Shown: positions 27,916 through 37,537 of the stretch, in pieces
Layout of the letters: every line of letters begins with the position of its first letter
Numbering within the stretch: the stretch's first letter is position 1
DNA from: Bacteroidetes bacterium GWF2_33_16
Lineage (GTDB): Bacteria; Bacteroidota; Bacteroidia; Bacteroidales; UBA12077
Length of the DNA: 64,000 nucleotides
Assembly (NCBI GenBank): GCA_001768565.1
Contig: MEOE01000012.1
Span: 1-64,000, forward strand
Direction of reading: 5' to 3'
Made by a program: the position numbers and the translations under genes
Notes under the pieces: generated by a model
Databases searched by the model: none
Seen by the model: the letters and a program-made list of their open reading frames with translations, nothing else
What the model was told of the DNA's origin: nothing

Positions 27916-30315
27916 ATGATACTAAATTATCTTAAGATTGCTCTTCGCAATATTGCCCGCCACAAAAGCTTTTCATTTATAAATATTATTGGTTTAGCAC
28001 TTGGTATAGCAAGTGCTTTACTCATTTTTATGTGGGTTTACGATGAAATTACTTTCGATAAATTTCATAAACAAATCGATCAGATTTATCGTGTTGAGCA
28101 AGACCAGTTTTATAATGGTGAAGCTTATCATGTTAATGTAACACCTTATCCTTCTGGCGAAGGATGGAAAATGGAAGTACCCGAAATAGAAGATGCCATT
28201 CGCTTTGCAAACACAGGTAATCTATTACTTAAGTATGAAGAAAAATCATTTTTCGAATCCGGAATTGTAGCTGTAGACTCAACAATCTTCTCAGTTTTCA
28301 GTTTCGATCTCGAATATGGCGATCCTAAATCTGCTTTGACAAAACCTTTAAGTTTGGTTTTAACAAAGGAAATGTCCGAAAAATATTTTGGTAATGAAAA
28401 TCCAATTGGAAAAATTATTCGGGTCGATAATCAGTATGAGTTTACGGTTACAGGTGTAATGAAAAAGATTCCAGCAAATTCAAGCTTACGTTTGAGTTTA
28501 CTTGTTCCTTTCGATTTTATAAAAACTATTGGATTCTATCAACCCCACTGGGGGAGTAATTCAATATTTACATATGTTAAACTAAAAAACGGAACAGACC
28601 CAGCTCCTGTAAATAAAAAACTAACAGATGTAGTAAAAAGTCATATTGAATTTGATGATGATTTTAAGGAAAGTGATTACAAAACAAAGTTTATGCTTGC
28701 TCCATTAAAAGAAATGCATTTGCATCAATATTTTGGATATGGTAATCCTCCAGGCAAAATTCAGGATGTATATATTTTTATTACAATAGGTCTTTTTATA
28801 TTGCTTATTGCTTGTATTAATTTCATGAATTTATCTACGGCAAGATCAACCAGAAGAGCAAAAGAAATTGGAATGCGTAAGACTTCAGGCGCCCATAGAG
28901 GAAGTATTATTTTGCAGTTTTTTGGCGAATCAATTTTTACTACCATAATTGCAGCCATTATTGCATTGGGATTAGTAGCCATCTTTTTATCTAAGTTTAA
29001 TTTATTTTCGGGAAAACAAATACCGCTTAAATTTTTAGAAAGCCCTGCATTTATCCTTGGCATTATTGCTATAACTCTTTTTACTGGGATTGTTGCCGGA
29101 AGCTATCCTGCAATTTATCTTTCAAAATTCAAACCTGTTAAGGTACTGAAGGGCGAAATGAGCGAAGCATCAACAAAGGGAATGTTAAGAAAATTTCTTG
29201 TTATATTCCAGTTTTTCTTATCCATAATCCTGATTATCGGAACCATTTTTATTTATAAACAACTTAAATTTATGCAAGCGCAGAAATTGGGTTACGATAA
29301 AGAACATATTCTTTACATACAGATGTATGGCGATATAAATAAATCTTATTCAGTAATAAAAGACGCATTTAGAACGAATCCGGTTGTTGAGAATATAACT
29401 GCATCATCGCACTTACCAAGTAATATAGGAAGCAATTCAGGAGGTGTAGACTGGGAAGGGAAAGATCCAAATCTAACTGTTTTGGTAAGCATGAGTATAG
29501 TAGACTTCGATTATACAGAAACGCTAAAAATACCTATTGTAAATGGCCGTAGTTTTTCCAAAGATTTTCCATCAGATCTTATAGCTGATTCCACAGGTGC
29601 TTTTCTTATAAATGAAGAAATGCAAAAAATTATTAATACAGACAATCCTGTTGGAATGCGCTTTTCATTTATGGGAGTAAGCAAAGGACAAATAATTGGA
29701 GTAATGAAAAACTTCCATTTCTACTCTATGCGCGACAAAATTGAGCCTCTTGCAATTGCAACTGGTTACGACCAATATATTAGATTCATAATTCTGAGAG
29801 TTAAACCCGGTGATGTGACCAAGACAATCGAAAGCCTGACAGACACATGGAATTCCGTAATGCCACAATATCCATTCGAATATCATTTTTTAAATGATGA
29901 ATATGATACTATGTATAAATCTGAGGAGCGCATGGGTAGCTTAATAAAATACTTTGCTATAATTGCAATAATAATTGCATCGTTAGGCTTATTCGGACTG
30001 GTTTCGTTTATGGTTGAAAAACGAACCAAAGAAATAGGAATAAGAAAAGCTATGGGATCAACCTCATCAGAAATTATTTATATACTATCGAAAGAGTTTA
30101 TCAAGCTTGTTATTGCTGCAATAGTAATTGCAATACCTACATCGTGGTATCTTTTAACCAAATGGCTACAAGAATATGCCTACAAAACGAATTTAAGCTG
30201 GTGGGTTTTTGCATTAGCAGCACTTATGGCAATCGTTATCGCATTCTTAACAGTTATTTTTCAAGCTATAAAAGCAGCCAATACTAATCCGGCACAAACT
30301 TTGAGATATGAATAA
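27916..30315 (+). CDS. MacB/FtsX-like ABC transporter permease
   Basis: 799 residues in a duplicated MacB/FtsX layout: membrane helix at ~20-40 (INIIGLALGIASALLIFMWV), periplasmic domain to ~280, three helices at ~285-400, a further helix at ~425, a second periplasmic domain, and three C-terminal helices with KEIGIRKAMGSTSSEI. KEIGMRKTSGAHRGSI and KEIGIRKAMGS are the two coupling motifs. Such permeases use a separate ATPase for mechanical export or lipoprotein work; none is adjacent, so the ATPase must be encoded elsewhere. Many paralogues are expected in Bacteroidota. Confidence 0.9.
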   Translation: MILNYLKIALRNIARHKSFSFINIIGLALGIASALLIFMWVYDEITFDKFHKQIDQIYRVEQDQFYNGEAYHVNVTPYPSGEGWKMEVPEIEDAIRFANTGNLLLKYEEKSFFESGIVAVDSTIFSVFSFDLEYGDPKSALTKPLSLVLTKEMSEKYFGNENPIGKIIRVDNQYEFTVTGVMKKIPANSSLRLSLLVPFDFIKTIGFYQPHWGSNSIFTYVKLKNGTDPAPVNKKLTDVVKSHIEFDDDFKESDYKTKFMLAPLKEMHLHQYFGYGNPPGKIQDVYIFITIGLFILLIACINFMNLSTARSTRRAKEIGMRKTSGAHRGSIILQFFGESIFTTIIAAIIALGLVAIFLSKFNLFSGKQIPLKFLESPAFILGIIAITLFTGIVAGSYPAIYLSKFKPVKVLKGEMSEASTKGMLRKFLVIFQFFLSIILIIGTIFIYKQLKFMQAQKLGYDKEHILYIQMYGDINKSYSVIKDAFRTNPVVENITASSHLPSNIGSNSGGVDWEGKDPNLTVLVSMSIVDFDYTETLKIPIVNGRSFSKDFPSDLIADSTGAFLINEEMQKIINTDNPVGMRFSFMGVSKGQIIGVMKNFHFYSMRDKIEPLAIATGYDQYIRFIILRVKPGDVTKTIESLTDTWNSVMPQYPFEYHFLNDEYDTMYKSEERMGSLIKYFAIIAIIIASLGLFGLVSFMVEKRTKEIGIRKAMGSTSSEIIYILSKEFIKLVIAAIVIAIPTSWYLLTKWLQEYAYKTNLSWWVFALAALMAIVIAFLTVIFQAIKAANTNPAQTLRYE

Positions 30316-30361
30316 AGAACACCATAACTCTAAATAATATCACCATGCTAACATGGTTTAA

Positions 30362-30398
30362 AAAAAGGGAAAAACACACATGTTTTTCCCTTTTTACT
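30362..30398 (+). terminator. Terminator of the ABC permease gene
   Basis: Long stem AAAAAGGGAAAAACA / TGTTTTTCCCTTTTT around a short loop, followed by further T residues. It lies 47 bases after the stop. Confidence 0.75.
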
Positions 30399-30599
30399 TT
30401 AGTTGGGTTTTATTCATTACAACACCACAAATGGTGATCTAAATCATCGTTTGTATTGTTTTGATTTATTGACTGTTAAGAATTTAAAAGACGTTGGTCT
30501 GTTGTTTTATATTGTTTATCAAAAAAGGGTGTTCGTTCATCTAAAAAATAATTCTTTCGTCAGAAATTACCGTATATGTGAATAGAAAACATAAGTTAC

Positions 30600-32279
30600 A
30601 TGTACGACCACGAAACCATATTAGAGTTTGATTTTTCATCACCTAGAAGCAGAAGCAAGGTTTTGTCGGGAATTCTAATCAAGTTCATGTCTGTTGTTTC
30701 TTTGATATTATTAACCAGCTATAATAATCCAAATTTAAATGGTGCCAATATTCGCATAAAATATTCCCTTTACGAACTTCAAGAAAATATACAAAATACG
30801 GTTATTACATTACAGGATAATATCTCATCAGAAACATCACAAAATATAAAAAACAAGTTAAATGAGTTAGTGGCAAACTTCTATGAAAATAGAAATTACC
30901 AACCAGTGTGGACAACTGATTACGAATCAAATAGTCATTTTAAAACCTTTGCCAATATACTCGATAGCACGAAGTATTATGGATTCCCAATCGATTACTT
31001 TGATAATCTGCGCATTAAGGCATTAAAAGATGAGTTTACTAAAACTAAATCATTAGCATCGAGAATAAACCTCGAACTTGCTACAACAAATTCGGCATTT
31101 AAGTTAATGCTTTACATGAATCGTGGCATCACCGAAAAAGATACCTCAGTAGCTTATTCTGAATTTTTAAACTCCTTGCCTGCTTTATTACAAAATGCAC
31201 TCAGTCAAAGTAATTTTAAAAACGAGATACTAGCCCTTCAACCAGACCTTGTTCAGTTTCAGAAAATTATTACTTCGCTGCCAAATTTTATTGATCTACA
31301 ATTATCAATAAAATTTACTACTCCAAAATTTATCGATGATAATTTGTTAGCCAAAGGACTTTACTATGCAGGAGTAACAGAAACTGCCGAGATAGACTCT
31401 AGTGATAATAACTCCAAGGCTATTTACAAATTGCAGGAAAAATTTAATTTACCTAAAGATTCCATTTTAAATAGTCCAACGCATCAATTCCTGGTTAATC
31501 TATTGCAATATCGATACTATCAAACATGCTTAAATCTACAAAGATTAAGAGCATTGCAGAGCACGGATGAGGACTTCATTTTTGTTAATATACCAGAATT
31601 TAAATTACACGTTATTGAATCGAAACAAGAAAAAGAAATATTTAATGTGATAGTAGGCAAGCAGGAAACTCCAACTCCTATATTCTCAAGTAACATTGAA
31701 AAAGTAATTACCAATCCATACTGGACTGTTCCAAAAAGTATAGTGCTCGAAATGCTTCCGAAAATACGCAAAGACTCTACCTATCTCGAAAGAAATGGAT
31801 ATTGCGTGATTAACTGGCGCGAAGAAACAATCGACATGTCAACTATAAATTGGAATACCAGTGATCCTTTAGGTGTAAAATATTACTTGCGTCAGAAAAA
31901 CAGCTCATCAAATGCATTAGGACTTGTAAAATTTCTTTTCCCTAACGAACACGATGTTTATTTACACGACACACCATCCAGAGGATTATTCAATGTAAAA
32001 AACCGTACTTTTTCTCATGGTTGTATACGACTCGAAAATCCAGATAAACTGGCTCAATACTTAACCAACAAATACAATACAGAAAGCTATCATAATATTA
32101 AAAATCTAATATCATCTCAAAAGAATAACGAAATAACTTTGGCGCAAAAGGTAAAAATCCATATACAATATATTACCTGCTCAGGAAATGAAAATTCCGA
32201 TATGGAATTTTATGGAGATATTTACAATTTAGATAAACAGGAAATTACGGCAATTTTTCCAGATCAGATTGAGTTATAG
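30600..32279 (+). CDS. L,D-transpeptidase (YcbB/YkuD family)
   Basis: 559 residues. A cytoplasmic stub and one membrane helix (about 25-43) place the rest in the periplasm. An N-terminal scaffold domain (NFYENRNYQPVWTT, which is typical of YcbB-like enzymes) and a peptidoglycan-binding-like part precede the YkuD domain. The catalytic Cys is C475 in FSHGCIRLENP, with upstream VYLHDTPSRGLF. It makes 3-3 cross-links in peptidoglycan or attaches proteins. The last 35 bases overlap the convergent gene at 32245. The ATG at 30600 is the first good start; it lies 15 bases after a stop in the same region. Confidence 0.9.
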   Translation: MYDHETILEFDFSSPRSRSKVLSGILIKFMSVVSLILLTSYNNPNLNGANIRIKYSLYELQENIQNTVITLQDNISSETSQNIKNKLNELVANFYENRNYQPVWTTDYESNSHFKTFANILDSTKYYGFPIDYFDNLRIKALKDEFTKTKSLASRINLELATTNSAFKLMLYMNRGITEKDTSVAYSEFLNSLPALLQNALSQSNFKNEILALQPDLVQFQKIITSLPNFIDLQLSIKFTTPKFIDDNLLAKGLYYAGVTETAEIDSSDNNSKAIYKLQEKFNLPKDSILNSPTHQFLVNLLQYRYYQTCLNLQRLRALQSTDEDFIFVNIPEFKLHVIESKQEKEIFNVIVGKQETPTPIFSSNIEKVITNPYWTVPKSIVLEMLPKIRKDSTYLERNGYCVINWREETIDMSTINWNTSDPLGVKYYLRQKNSSSNALGLVKFLFPNEHDVYLHDTPSRGLFNVKNRTFSHGCIRLENPDKLAQYLTNKYNTESYHNIKNLISSQKNNEITLAQKVKIHIQYITCSGNENSDMEFYGDIYNLDKQEITAIFPDQIEL

Positions 32280-32949
32280 GAATCAGTACCGGATGATAAA
32301 TATATAAGCAAGTTCCATCCTTAATTAAATCAATAACTTCTTTTGTTTCATCAAGAGGTAATGCAGGACAACCAAAGCTTCGACCAAGTCGACCTGTTTG
32401 CTTAATAAAACTATCGCTAACATAATCAGCACCATGAATTACTATTGCTCGTTTAAAAACATTATCATTTAAGCCTTTGCTCATTCCCTTTATTCGGAGC
32501 GAATATCCATGTTTTCCTTCATAAGTGCCTTGTGTAATAAATAAGCCTAAACTACTTTTATTCGAATCCATCTCGTTCGAAAACGATTCAGCATCTTGAC
32601 CACCTGTATTCATGCCGTGAGCAACTAAAGTATTTTTAACAATTCGTTCATTTCTCAAATCGAGAATAAAAAGTCTTTTATCGATGGATGGGCGACTAAA
32701 ATCAATAATAGTAAGAAGAGAGTCATTTCTTAACAGATTTTGGTGTTTCAGATGTAAATATCCATTAAATGCTAAATTAATTGCAGGCTCAGGAATTCCA
32801 ACTGAATCAATCAATGTTTCTTTCCACGATATATATTTTGAATCATTGATTACACAACTATCGGATGCTCGGAAAAATAATGAATATTCAATTCTGGCAA
32901 TAATACCTAAAACAACTACTGATAATATCACAAGAGTTAAACGACTCAT
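32245..32949 (-). CDS. Murein L,D-transpeptidase catalytic-domain protein (YkuD_2 type)
   Basis: 234 residues with an N-terminal signal/anchor (MSRLTLVILSVVVLGIIAR). The YkuD_2 pattern is clear: LFILDLRNERIVKNTLVAHG, GLFITQGTYEGKHGYSLRI, VIHGADYV and the catalytic cysteine in GRSFGCPALP. These proteins act on the peptidoglycan stem; natural partners are not well known. Its gene ends inside the 3' end of the other L,D-transpeptidase on the opposite strand, so the transcripts overlap tail to tail. Confidence 0.85.
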   Translation of the reverse strand: MSRLTLVILSVVVLGIIARIEYSLFFRASDSCVINDSKYISWKETLIDSVGIPEPAINLAFNGYLHLKHQNLLRNDSLLTIIDFSRPSIDKRLFILDLRNERIVKNTLVAHGMNTGGQDAESFSNEMDSNKSSLGLFITQGTYEGKHGYSLRIKGMSKGLNDNVFKRAIVIHGADYVSDSFIKQTGRLGRSFGCPALPLDETKEVIDLIKDGTCLYIYHPVLIPITQSDLEKLP

Positions 32950-33094
32950 AAAGTTAATTTAATAAAGGATATTAGATTATAACGTTAAAATCTGGATAGA
33001 GTTTCAGAATAGTTTTATTATAACTAGTTACCAGACAACTATCTACTTATTAATTTTTATATTACTCCTTCTTTCAAATACCTGCTACTACTTT

Positions 33095-33610
33095 TCAATT
33101 TTGTTTTTTAACGATCTTCTCGTACTCTTTGCGCATAATAATCTGGCTTTTTTCCACCAAATAATCTGTGGCCAATATTCCGCTCAAATGATCAATTTCG
33201 TGCTGAAGCAACTCTGAAAGTTCGCCAGAAAATTTTTCATCTACGAGTTTCCCTTCGTTTGTTTGGTATCGTACTCTTATTGATTTAAATCTTTTGGTAA
33301 GTATATAAAATGCCACATCGAAGCTAAAACAGCTATCCCAAACCTCTAAAATCTCAGAACTTTTTTCAATAATCTCAGGATTAATTAAAGCAAACGACCG
33401 ATTAGGAAGATGAATATAAATAACATTCTTAAGAGCACCAATCTGAGGAGCAGCAATACCTCGGCCTGTTTGCTTACGTTTTTGAAAATCAATTAAAGTA
33501 TCATGCAAATTACTAATTAGCTCATCGAGATCTTTGTTAAAATCAACAACATTGATCGATTTTTTTCTAAGTATCGGATTACCTAACAATAGAATTTCTT
33601 TTACAGCCAT
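33095..33610 (-). CDS. Peptide deformylase family protein (divergent motif 2)
   Basis: 171 residues. Motif 1 is GRGIAAPQ at 50-57 and motif 3 is HEIDH at 137-141 (two metal-binding His plus the catalytic Glu). The central motif, EGCLS in classical deformylases, is DSCFS here (D92-S96); the metal-binding C94 remains. This pattern fits a divergent (type III-like) paralogue rather than the housekeeping enzyme, which should be elsewhere. It removes or recognises N-formyl groups on an unknown substrate. It lies 20 bases after rmuC on the same strand. Confidence 0.75.
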   Translation of the reverse strand: MAVKEILLLGNPILRKKSINVVDFNKDLDELISNLHDTLIDFQKRKQTGRGIAAPQIGALKNVIYIHLPNRSFALINPEIIEKSSEILEVWDSCFSFDVAFYILTKRFKSIRVRYQTNEGKLVDEKFSGELSELLQHEIDHLSGILATDYLVEKSQIIMRKEYEKIVKKQN

Positions 33611-33630
33611 AAATCACTTTTTATACCTAG

Positions 33631-34968
33631 TTATTCTTCTAACAATTCTTTTGGTAAATCCTTTTTGGTTTGTGCACCAAGTTTTTTAATATTTTCCACC
33701 CGTCCCAATAGGTTTCCTTTCCCTGTCGATAATTTATTCATGGCACTATCGTGTGCTTTTCGGGTAGATTCGAGTTTATTACCAATATCCTGCAAATCGT
33801 CAACTAATCCAACAAACTTATCGTACAGAGCACCACTTTGTTGAGCAATCTCCAACACATTTTGGCTTTGATATTCTTGTCGCCAAATACTGGCGATCAT
33901 TTTAAGTGCTGCAATTAGGTTTGTAGGACTAATAAGCAAAATACGCCTTTCGTATGCAAAATTCCACAATTCAGGATCATGTTGTATGGCAATAAGATAT
34001 GCTGGCTCAATAGGCATAAATAACATTACAAAATCGAGTGTTTTTAAATGATACAAATCCTGGTAACTTTTATCACCCAAGCCACGAATATGGTTTTTTA
34101 TTGATAATAAATGTTCATTTAATGCTTTTTCTTTTTCCTTGTCATCGGTTGCTGAAACAAACCTTTCGTATGCCACAAGTGATACTTTCGAATCTACAAC
34201 TACATTCCTGTCGCCAGGATATTTAACTACCACATCGGGCTGAAAACGACTTCCTGAATCGTCGCGAAACGACTGTTGAATAAAATACTCACGATCTTTA
34301 ACCAAGCCTGATCTTTCAAGAATATTCTCCAGAATTAGTTCGCCCCAGTTACCCTGTGTTTTTGATTCTCCCTTTAATGCTTTTGTAAGATTATTGGCTT
34401 CTTCACTAATTTTATTGCTCGATTCTACAAGGTTTTTAATACGTTCCTGTATAGAAGCTCTATCTTCAATATCCTTTTTATGTGTTTCTTCAACCCTCTT
34501 TTCAAAATCCTTAATTTTTTCATGCAATGGTTTTAGAATTGCATCTAGATTTGTTTTATTCTGCTCAGTAAATTTCCCTGTTTTCTCCTCGAGAATTTTA
34601 TTTGCAAGATTTTCGAATTCTATAGTAAATTTCTTCTGCAACGCCTCTACTTCCATCTTATGCTCATTAAGCCGTTCAGTAATATGTTTCAGATCCGACT
34701 CTTTGCCAGCGAGCATTTTTTGGAGATTAACCAGCTGATTATCTTTACTAATAATACCGTTTTTAAGTTCAAGGAGACTATCATTCACACTTTGCAAACG
34801 ATCTTCTTTAACTTTAAGCTCGGTGGAAATGGTATTAAACTCCTGTAGAAGGTTCTCCGATTCCTCTTTTGATAATCCTTTGTTTTTAGCAAAAACCAAT
34901 TTGCCAATAAACCAAGCTGCCGCGAATCCCGCAGCAGCAACTAAAAATAAAAACAATATATCTTTCAT
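33631..34968 (-). CDS. rmuC: DNA recombination protein RmuC
   Basis: 445 residues. A membrane-anchoring helix at ~4-22 is followed by a coiled coil to ~190 and then the RmuC nuclease-like domain: GNWGELILENILERSGL, FQPDVVVKYPGDRNVVVDSK and FVMLFMPIEPAYLIA are the family blocks. In E. coli RmuC limits sequence inversions; the biochemical activity is little known. The gene sits between a HEAT-repeat lipoprotein (5 bases upstream) and the deformylase paralogue, and all three share the strand. Confidence 0.92.
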   Translation of the reverse strand: MKDILFLFLVAAAGFAAAWFIGKLVFAKNKGLSKEESENLLQEFNTISTELKVKEDRLQSVNDSLLELKNGIISKDNQLVNLQKMLAGKESDLKHITERLNEHKMEVEALQKKFTIEFENLANKILEEKTGKFTEQNKTNLDAILKPLHEKIKDFEKRVEETHKKDIEDRASIQERIKNLVESSNKISEEANNLTKALKGESKTQGNWGELILENILERSGLVKDREYFIQQSFRDDSGSRFQPDVVVKYPGDRNVVVDSKVSLVAYERFVSATDDKEKEKALNEHLLSIKNHIRGLGDKSYQDLYHLKTLDFVMLFMPIEPAYLIAIQHDPELWNFAYERRILLISPTNLIAALKMIASIWRQEYQSQNVLEIAQQSGALYDKFVGLVDDLQDIGNKLESTRKAHDSAMNKLSTGKGNLLGRVENIKKLGAQTKKDLPKELLEE

Positions 34969-34973
34969 TATAG

Positions 34974-36134
34974 TTAATATAAACCAGAGCTTTGTTCAAT
35001 CATGCTTTCAAGTTTACTTAGGTATTGTTTGAGTTGCTCCCTATTCTTCTTGTTTCGTTCTTTATCAATTCTTGTTTCTAAATCTTCAATAGCCATAGTA
35101 TACTCAATATCAGACAAATATTTTGCAGCTCTTATACGAACTTCTGAATTTTTATCATCTAAAAGTTGTCTTACCTTTTCAGCAGCAAACCAGGGATAAA
35201 ACTCCTGAAGTTCATCCATAGCCATTATCTTGTCTTTTTTTCTTTTTTCATCAAGCTGATTAATAAGAAACTCAAAACGATTTGTGAACTGTTTATTATA
35301 TAAAATCTCTTTTTTAAAAAATTCGGGGCGTATAACATTTTGATCATACGTAACTAAATCTCGACCCATAACCCAACGCACCATTCGAGGCAACATCCAT
35401 CGCATACCAGGAGTAGATTCAGGATGACTGGCTGTTAAGAACACTTTACCATTTCCAAGATTTAATGTCACAAATAGAGGAAACGACTTCCCTTCGTACA
35501 TATGCTGAGCAACGTTATTAAAAGTTGGATTTGTATCTTCATCAATACTAAATACCAAATCACCATGATAATCAATAAAATAATTTATTGAATCAATCAA
35601 TTCCGGAAAAATGTCTTTGCCCTGTTCACTAATATTAAATCCAATTATTCCTGGTGTTTTGCCACTTTCGATTAAAGTTACTTTCTCAATACCAATCAAA
35701 TCAACCGTTTTACATTCATTGTCAAGTACAGAGAAAATATTACTCCCACCACAAATTCCAATTGTACCTTTGCCTCGTTCAACTGCAAATCTTCTAATAA
35801 TCTGCACAACTTCGTTATTTATTGTATCACTTAATTCTTCCAAGTTTAAACCAGGAAAAATCAACACATCAATGTTTTCTAATTCAGATCGTAAAATATC
35901 CTCATCGGTAAGAGTAACAGCAACAATGCCTGCATCAATTTTGAGAGCCTCTATTATATTGCTTATGTTTATAAGATTTGGATTAATTGTTTTATAGATT
36001 CCCACAGCAATGGTTTCATAACTTCGTTCCAGTTTTCTAAAATAGGATCGTTTTTGTCCTTCATCCTTGCATCCTATTAAACATACAAGTACCACCAAAA
36101 CTAATAATGCCCTCTGGATATTTATTTTTTTCAT
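34974..36134 (-). CDS. Lipoprotein with BPL_N/glutaminase-like domain and C-terminal HEAT repeats
   Basis: 386 residues, lipobox CLIGC near residue 22. Residues ~40-250 resemble the class I glutamine-amidotransferase-like fold of biotin-protein-ligase N-terminal (BPL_N) domains: VLIFPGLN, the nucleophile-elbow-like GTIGICGGSNIF with a cysteine, and FIDYHGDLVF. After ~310 come HEAT-like repeats (AAEKVRQLLDDKNSEVRIRA). This combination on a lipid anchor is unusual. An envelope function is likely; substrate unknown. The first gene of a likely three-gene unit with rmuC and the deformylase. Confidence 0.7.
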   Translation of the reverse strand: MKKINIQRALLVLVVLVCLIGCKDEGQKRSYFRKLERSYETIAVGIYKTINPNLINISNIIEALKIDAGIVAVTLTDEDILRSELENIDVLIFPGLNLEELSDTINNEVVQIIRRFAVERGKGTIGICGGSNIFSVLDNECKTVDLIGIEKVTLIESGKTPGIIGFNISEQGKDIFPELIDSINYFIDYHGDLVFSIDEDTNPTFNNVAQHMYEGKSFPLFVTLNLGNGKVFLTASHPESTPGMRWMLPRMVRWVMGRDLVTYDQNVIRPEFFKKEILYNKQFTNRFEFLINQLDEKRKKDKIMAMDELQEFYPWFAAEKVRQLLDDKNSEVRIRAAKYLSDIEYTMAIEDLETRIDKERNKKNREQLKQYLSKLESMIEQSSGLY

Positions 36135-36217
36135 GTGATACAGTATTAATTTAACAGTTAATAAAATTAAGAAAATTAATTGAAATTTTAAATATTTACT
36201 TTGATCAAAACTGTAAT

Positions 36218-36697
36218 TTATATTCCTTGAATTAATCTGAATTCATCCATTTTCTCATTAGGAAGTGTTAGTGCAAGATTATAATGCTTTAATTTCCATC
36301 CATCCTCATATTTTTTCATAACGCCAGAGCCTCGGCAAATACCCATATGTGTTTCAAGAAGCTCGTCAAACCAAGCTATTTCTCCATTTTCAGAAAACGC
36401 CCAAACTCTGTTATACGGTTTAAAAGCCCATGCTACATCTCTCTGAAAATAAGGCATTGCCCATTCTTCAAACTCATGCTTTAACCATCGCTCTTTAGGG
36501 TCAGTTCCTAGATAAACTGCATTCGTATCCAATGTATTAAAAAACACCTCTTCATCTGCAATTGAAGCAGCATAATGCCAATTATCCATAACAGCGTTTA
36601 GTTCAACAATAGCAGAATCTTGATTAAAATCAAGGTTTTTATTGGTACATGATATTATTGCAATGGTTGTTACAATAATAAAAATTGCTTTTTTCAT
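36218..36697 (-). CDS. NTF2/SnoaL-like lipoprotein
   Basis: 159 residues with lipobox IISC (cysteine 17). The mature protein follows the NTF2-like pattern: an N-terminal helix (IVELNAVMDNWHYAAS), EEVFFNTLDTNAVYLGTDPK, and a C-terminal strand pair VMKKYEDGWKLKHYNLALTL. Related in fold to the lipoprotein at 5655 but not close in sequence. No active-site residues can be assigned. Single gene with AT-rich flanks. Confidence 0.75.
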   Translation of the reverse strand: MKKAIFIIVTTIAIISCTNKNLDFNQDSAIVELNAVMDNWHYAASIADEEVFFNTLDTNAVYLGTDPKERWLKHEFEEWAMPYFQRDVAWAFKPYNRVWAFSENGEIAWFDELLETHMGICRGSGVMKKYEDGWKLKHYNLALTLPNEKMDEFRLIQGI

Positions 36698-36821
36698 ACT
36701 TGCAGATTTAAATTTGATGCACCAATTTAATACTATTTTAAAACATCTAATTAAAAACCATAGATAAATTCAAAATGTATAAATTTGTGGGCTTAATTCA
36801 GCACTGTTTTATTACTATTTT

Positions 36822-37514
36822 ATGACTAAATACAAACACATTTATTTTGATCTGGATCGCACTCTGTGGGACTTTGATAACAATGCAAGAGAAACCTTTA
36901 TCGAAATATATAATAAACGAAATCTGAATTCAATTTTTAATTCATTTGACGCTTTCTATAATACCTATAACAAATACAATGATCTGCTCTGGAAAGATTA
37001 CCGAGACGGCAAAATTGAGAAATCGGAGTTACGCTGGAAACGTTTTGCGTTGACGCTCGAAGAATTTGGAGTTATAGATAATGAACTTGCCAAGCATATT
37101 GGAGAAGATTATGTTTTAATTAGTCCAACTAAAAAACAATTATTTCCCTTCACTCACGAAACCTTATCGTATTTAAAAGAGAAATACAAATTATATATTA
37201 TAACAAATGGTTTTAGCGAGATACAATTCATTAAGCTAGTTAATAGCAATCTTGATAAATACTTTACTCATGTATTTACATCAGAAGAAGCGGGTGCACA
37301 AAAGCCTAGTCCTATAATATTTGAACATGCTCTTAAAATTGCTAATGCAGAAATAAATGAATGCTTAATGATTGGCGATGACTTAGAAACAGATATTTTA
37401 GGTGCCAGAAATATGGGTATCGATCAGGTTTATTTTAATACAGATAAAGTTAGACATAACGAAGCCATAACCTACGAAATATCGTCACTTAATGAATTAA
37501 AGGGATTTCTTTAG
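36822..37514 (+). CDS. HAD hydrolase, YjjG-type pyrimidine nucleotidase
   Basis: 230 residues of the haloacid dehalogenase superfamily. Motif I is YFDLDRTLWDFD with nucleophile D10 and D12, motif II LYIITNG, the motif III lysine in EEAGAQKPSP, and motif IV MIGDDLETDI. It fits the YjjG group, which dephosphorylates non-canonical pyrimidine nucleotides to keep them out of DNA. TAAATTTG at 36780-36787 is a possible -7 box. Confidence 0.88.
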   Translation: MTKYKHIYFDLDRTLWDFDNNARETFIEIYNKRNLNSIFNSFDAFYNTYNKYNDLLWKDYRDGKIEKSELRWKRFALTLEEFGVIDNELAKHIGEDYVLISPTKKQLFPFTHETLSYLKEKYKLYIITNGFSEIQFIKLVNSNLDKYFTHVFTSEEAGAQKPSPIIFEHALKIANAEINECLMIGDDLETDILGARNMGIDQVYFNTDKVRHNEAITYEISSLNELKGFL

Positions 37515-37537
37515 ACTAAACCTTTTTTGTCCAGATA

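Noticed and set aside
30403..30585. 60-codon + strand frame after the ABC permease terminator
   Set aside because: No recognisable protein features or promoter; it lies between a terminator and the L,D-transpeptidase gene.
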